From Saururus chinensis (Eukaryota; Streptophyta; Magnoliopsida; Piperales; Saururaceae), in contig CP141142.1 in the NCBI GenBank assembly GCA_035235625.1, positions 39,566,995-39,630,994 of the forward strand: DNA of 64,000 bases, written 5' to 3'. Position numbers and translations under genes: made by a program. The notes under the pieces are model-generated. The model was given only the letters and a program-made list of their open reading frames with translations, was not told the DNA's origin and did not search any database. Positions 63,170-64,000 of the stretch are shown here, in pieces. Each line of letters starts with the position of its first letter. The stretch's first letter is position 1.

Positions 63170-64000
63170 AGCCACTGGGATGCCTTCTGGGATGGTGCAA
63201 AATCACTAGTGCAAAAAGGAAAAGAATAGTTTGGTACTGGTTCTAAGCTGAATGTAGATTCGAATTAGTAAGCTACAAAAACTAGTTCCGGAAAAGTCTT
63301 AGGGGTTGTTTGGATGAAGATTCATCAACAAGATTCTTTTAAGATTAAGGGGAAATCCTGTAAATTAGGTTTAGTTGCAAAAATTCTTAAATATATCAAA
63401 TTCACAATGAATCATTGGATTCATCAAGATTTGTGATTAATTTTTATTTTCTTAAGTAATCTCCTCAGAATACGTAAATTAAAGTTTGGAGAAGGGAATT
63501 ATGACCGTTCAACATTAAACATCATGCAAGGCCCGCTTACCCAAACTAGATGTGCAAATGGGTCGTTTCATGCACTCTATGGTCCTAATTAAGTGGCGGA
63601 AATGAATTTAGGAGGCCTAATTGGGCTCCCGAATGGAACATTAGTTTGCCCAAAGTTTTGGGAGGATTACCGGTGAGTCCGGCCGGTGAATGATGTAAGG
63701 AGGGCATGCGAGAAGACTGAAGTATTGACTAGGGGTGGCAAAAGTGTGGCCCGGCCCATGGAGGGGAGAGATCCGCTCCAAGCTTGGGTTCCTAGGCCCA
63801 TGGGTTGAGAAGCCCACTCCCATCAGAGCCTAGGCCGACCAGGCCTACCTAGTCACCCACCACCACCCTAGCCTTGCACCACCAGCCCACCCCGCCTAGA
63901 GAGAGGCTGCTGCCAAGCTCTTTGGACGAGGCCTCTCTTGGCCACAACCATAGAGACCATGACCATAATCTTTGGCTTGTTGCCATTTTAAAAAAAATGG
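63170..64000. other. Flank after the RabGAP remains, MITE starts
   Basis: TTAGGGGTTGTTTGGATGAA at 63299 looks like a Tourist-type left end without a found partner. TAGGGGTGGCAAAAGTGTGG at 63731 looks like a hAT-type left end that runs off the window. No gene was recognised. Confidence 0.4.

Overview
The window is nuclear DNA from a flowering plant. It carries intron-rich genes for plant-specific families (an RLCK-VII kinase, a clade D PP2C, MOS11), AT-rich intergenic DNA, Copia and Athila/Tat-type LTR fossils, and many small MITEs. Base composition of the exons does not look grass-like, but I cannot name the species.

Five genes have exon chains that I could follow codon by codon with GT-AG introns. 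(1) A CDL1/PBL7-type receptor-like cytoplasmic kinase, minus strand, 1730-5164, 394 aa. (2) Elongator subunit ELP6, minus, 15247-17542, 249 aa. (3) Phosphatidylglycerophosphate synthase, plus, 21760-25902, 338 aa. (4) The mRNA-export factor MOS11 (CIP29/SARNP family), plus, 30681-34016, 192 aa. (5) A clade D protein phosphatase 2C, minus, 34827-36824, 385 aa, converging on MOS11.

From 51.7 to 63.2 kb lies a wrecked plus-strand TBC-domain RabGAP locus. TBC exons are recognisable at about 55.69-57.76 kb and the C-terminal exon at 63.03 kb. Part of the TBC domain is missing. A truncated P-class PPR gene plus MITEs sit between the last two recognisable pieces. A purine-rich minisatellite of about 1.95 kb (53.52-55.46 kb) lies just upstream and may begin inside an old exon.

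Between the genes are mobile-element fossils. 8.26-13.99 kb holds two interlocked Copia copies in opposite orientation. 42.4-44.7 kb holds a Copia fragment split by a clean solo LTR with a 5-bp target duplication. 45.2-47.5 kb holds Athila/Tat-type gag-protease remains. 47.57-48.77 kb holds a further LTR, with a truncated copy at 50.3-51.5 kb. Stowaway-, Tourist/PIF- and hAT-like MITEs and a tRNA-derived SINE are scattered throughout.

From memory, the Arabidopsis counterparts CDL1, MOS11 and a clade D PP2C lie close together on chromosome 5, and PGP synthase sits next to a RabGAP gene in two places. The gene order here may therefore be ancient microsynteny, loosened by transposon insertion. 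I found no evidence of a new defence or metabolic system. The strongest oddities are the minisatellite and the RabGAP/PPR chimeric locus.
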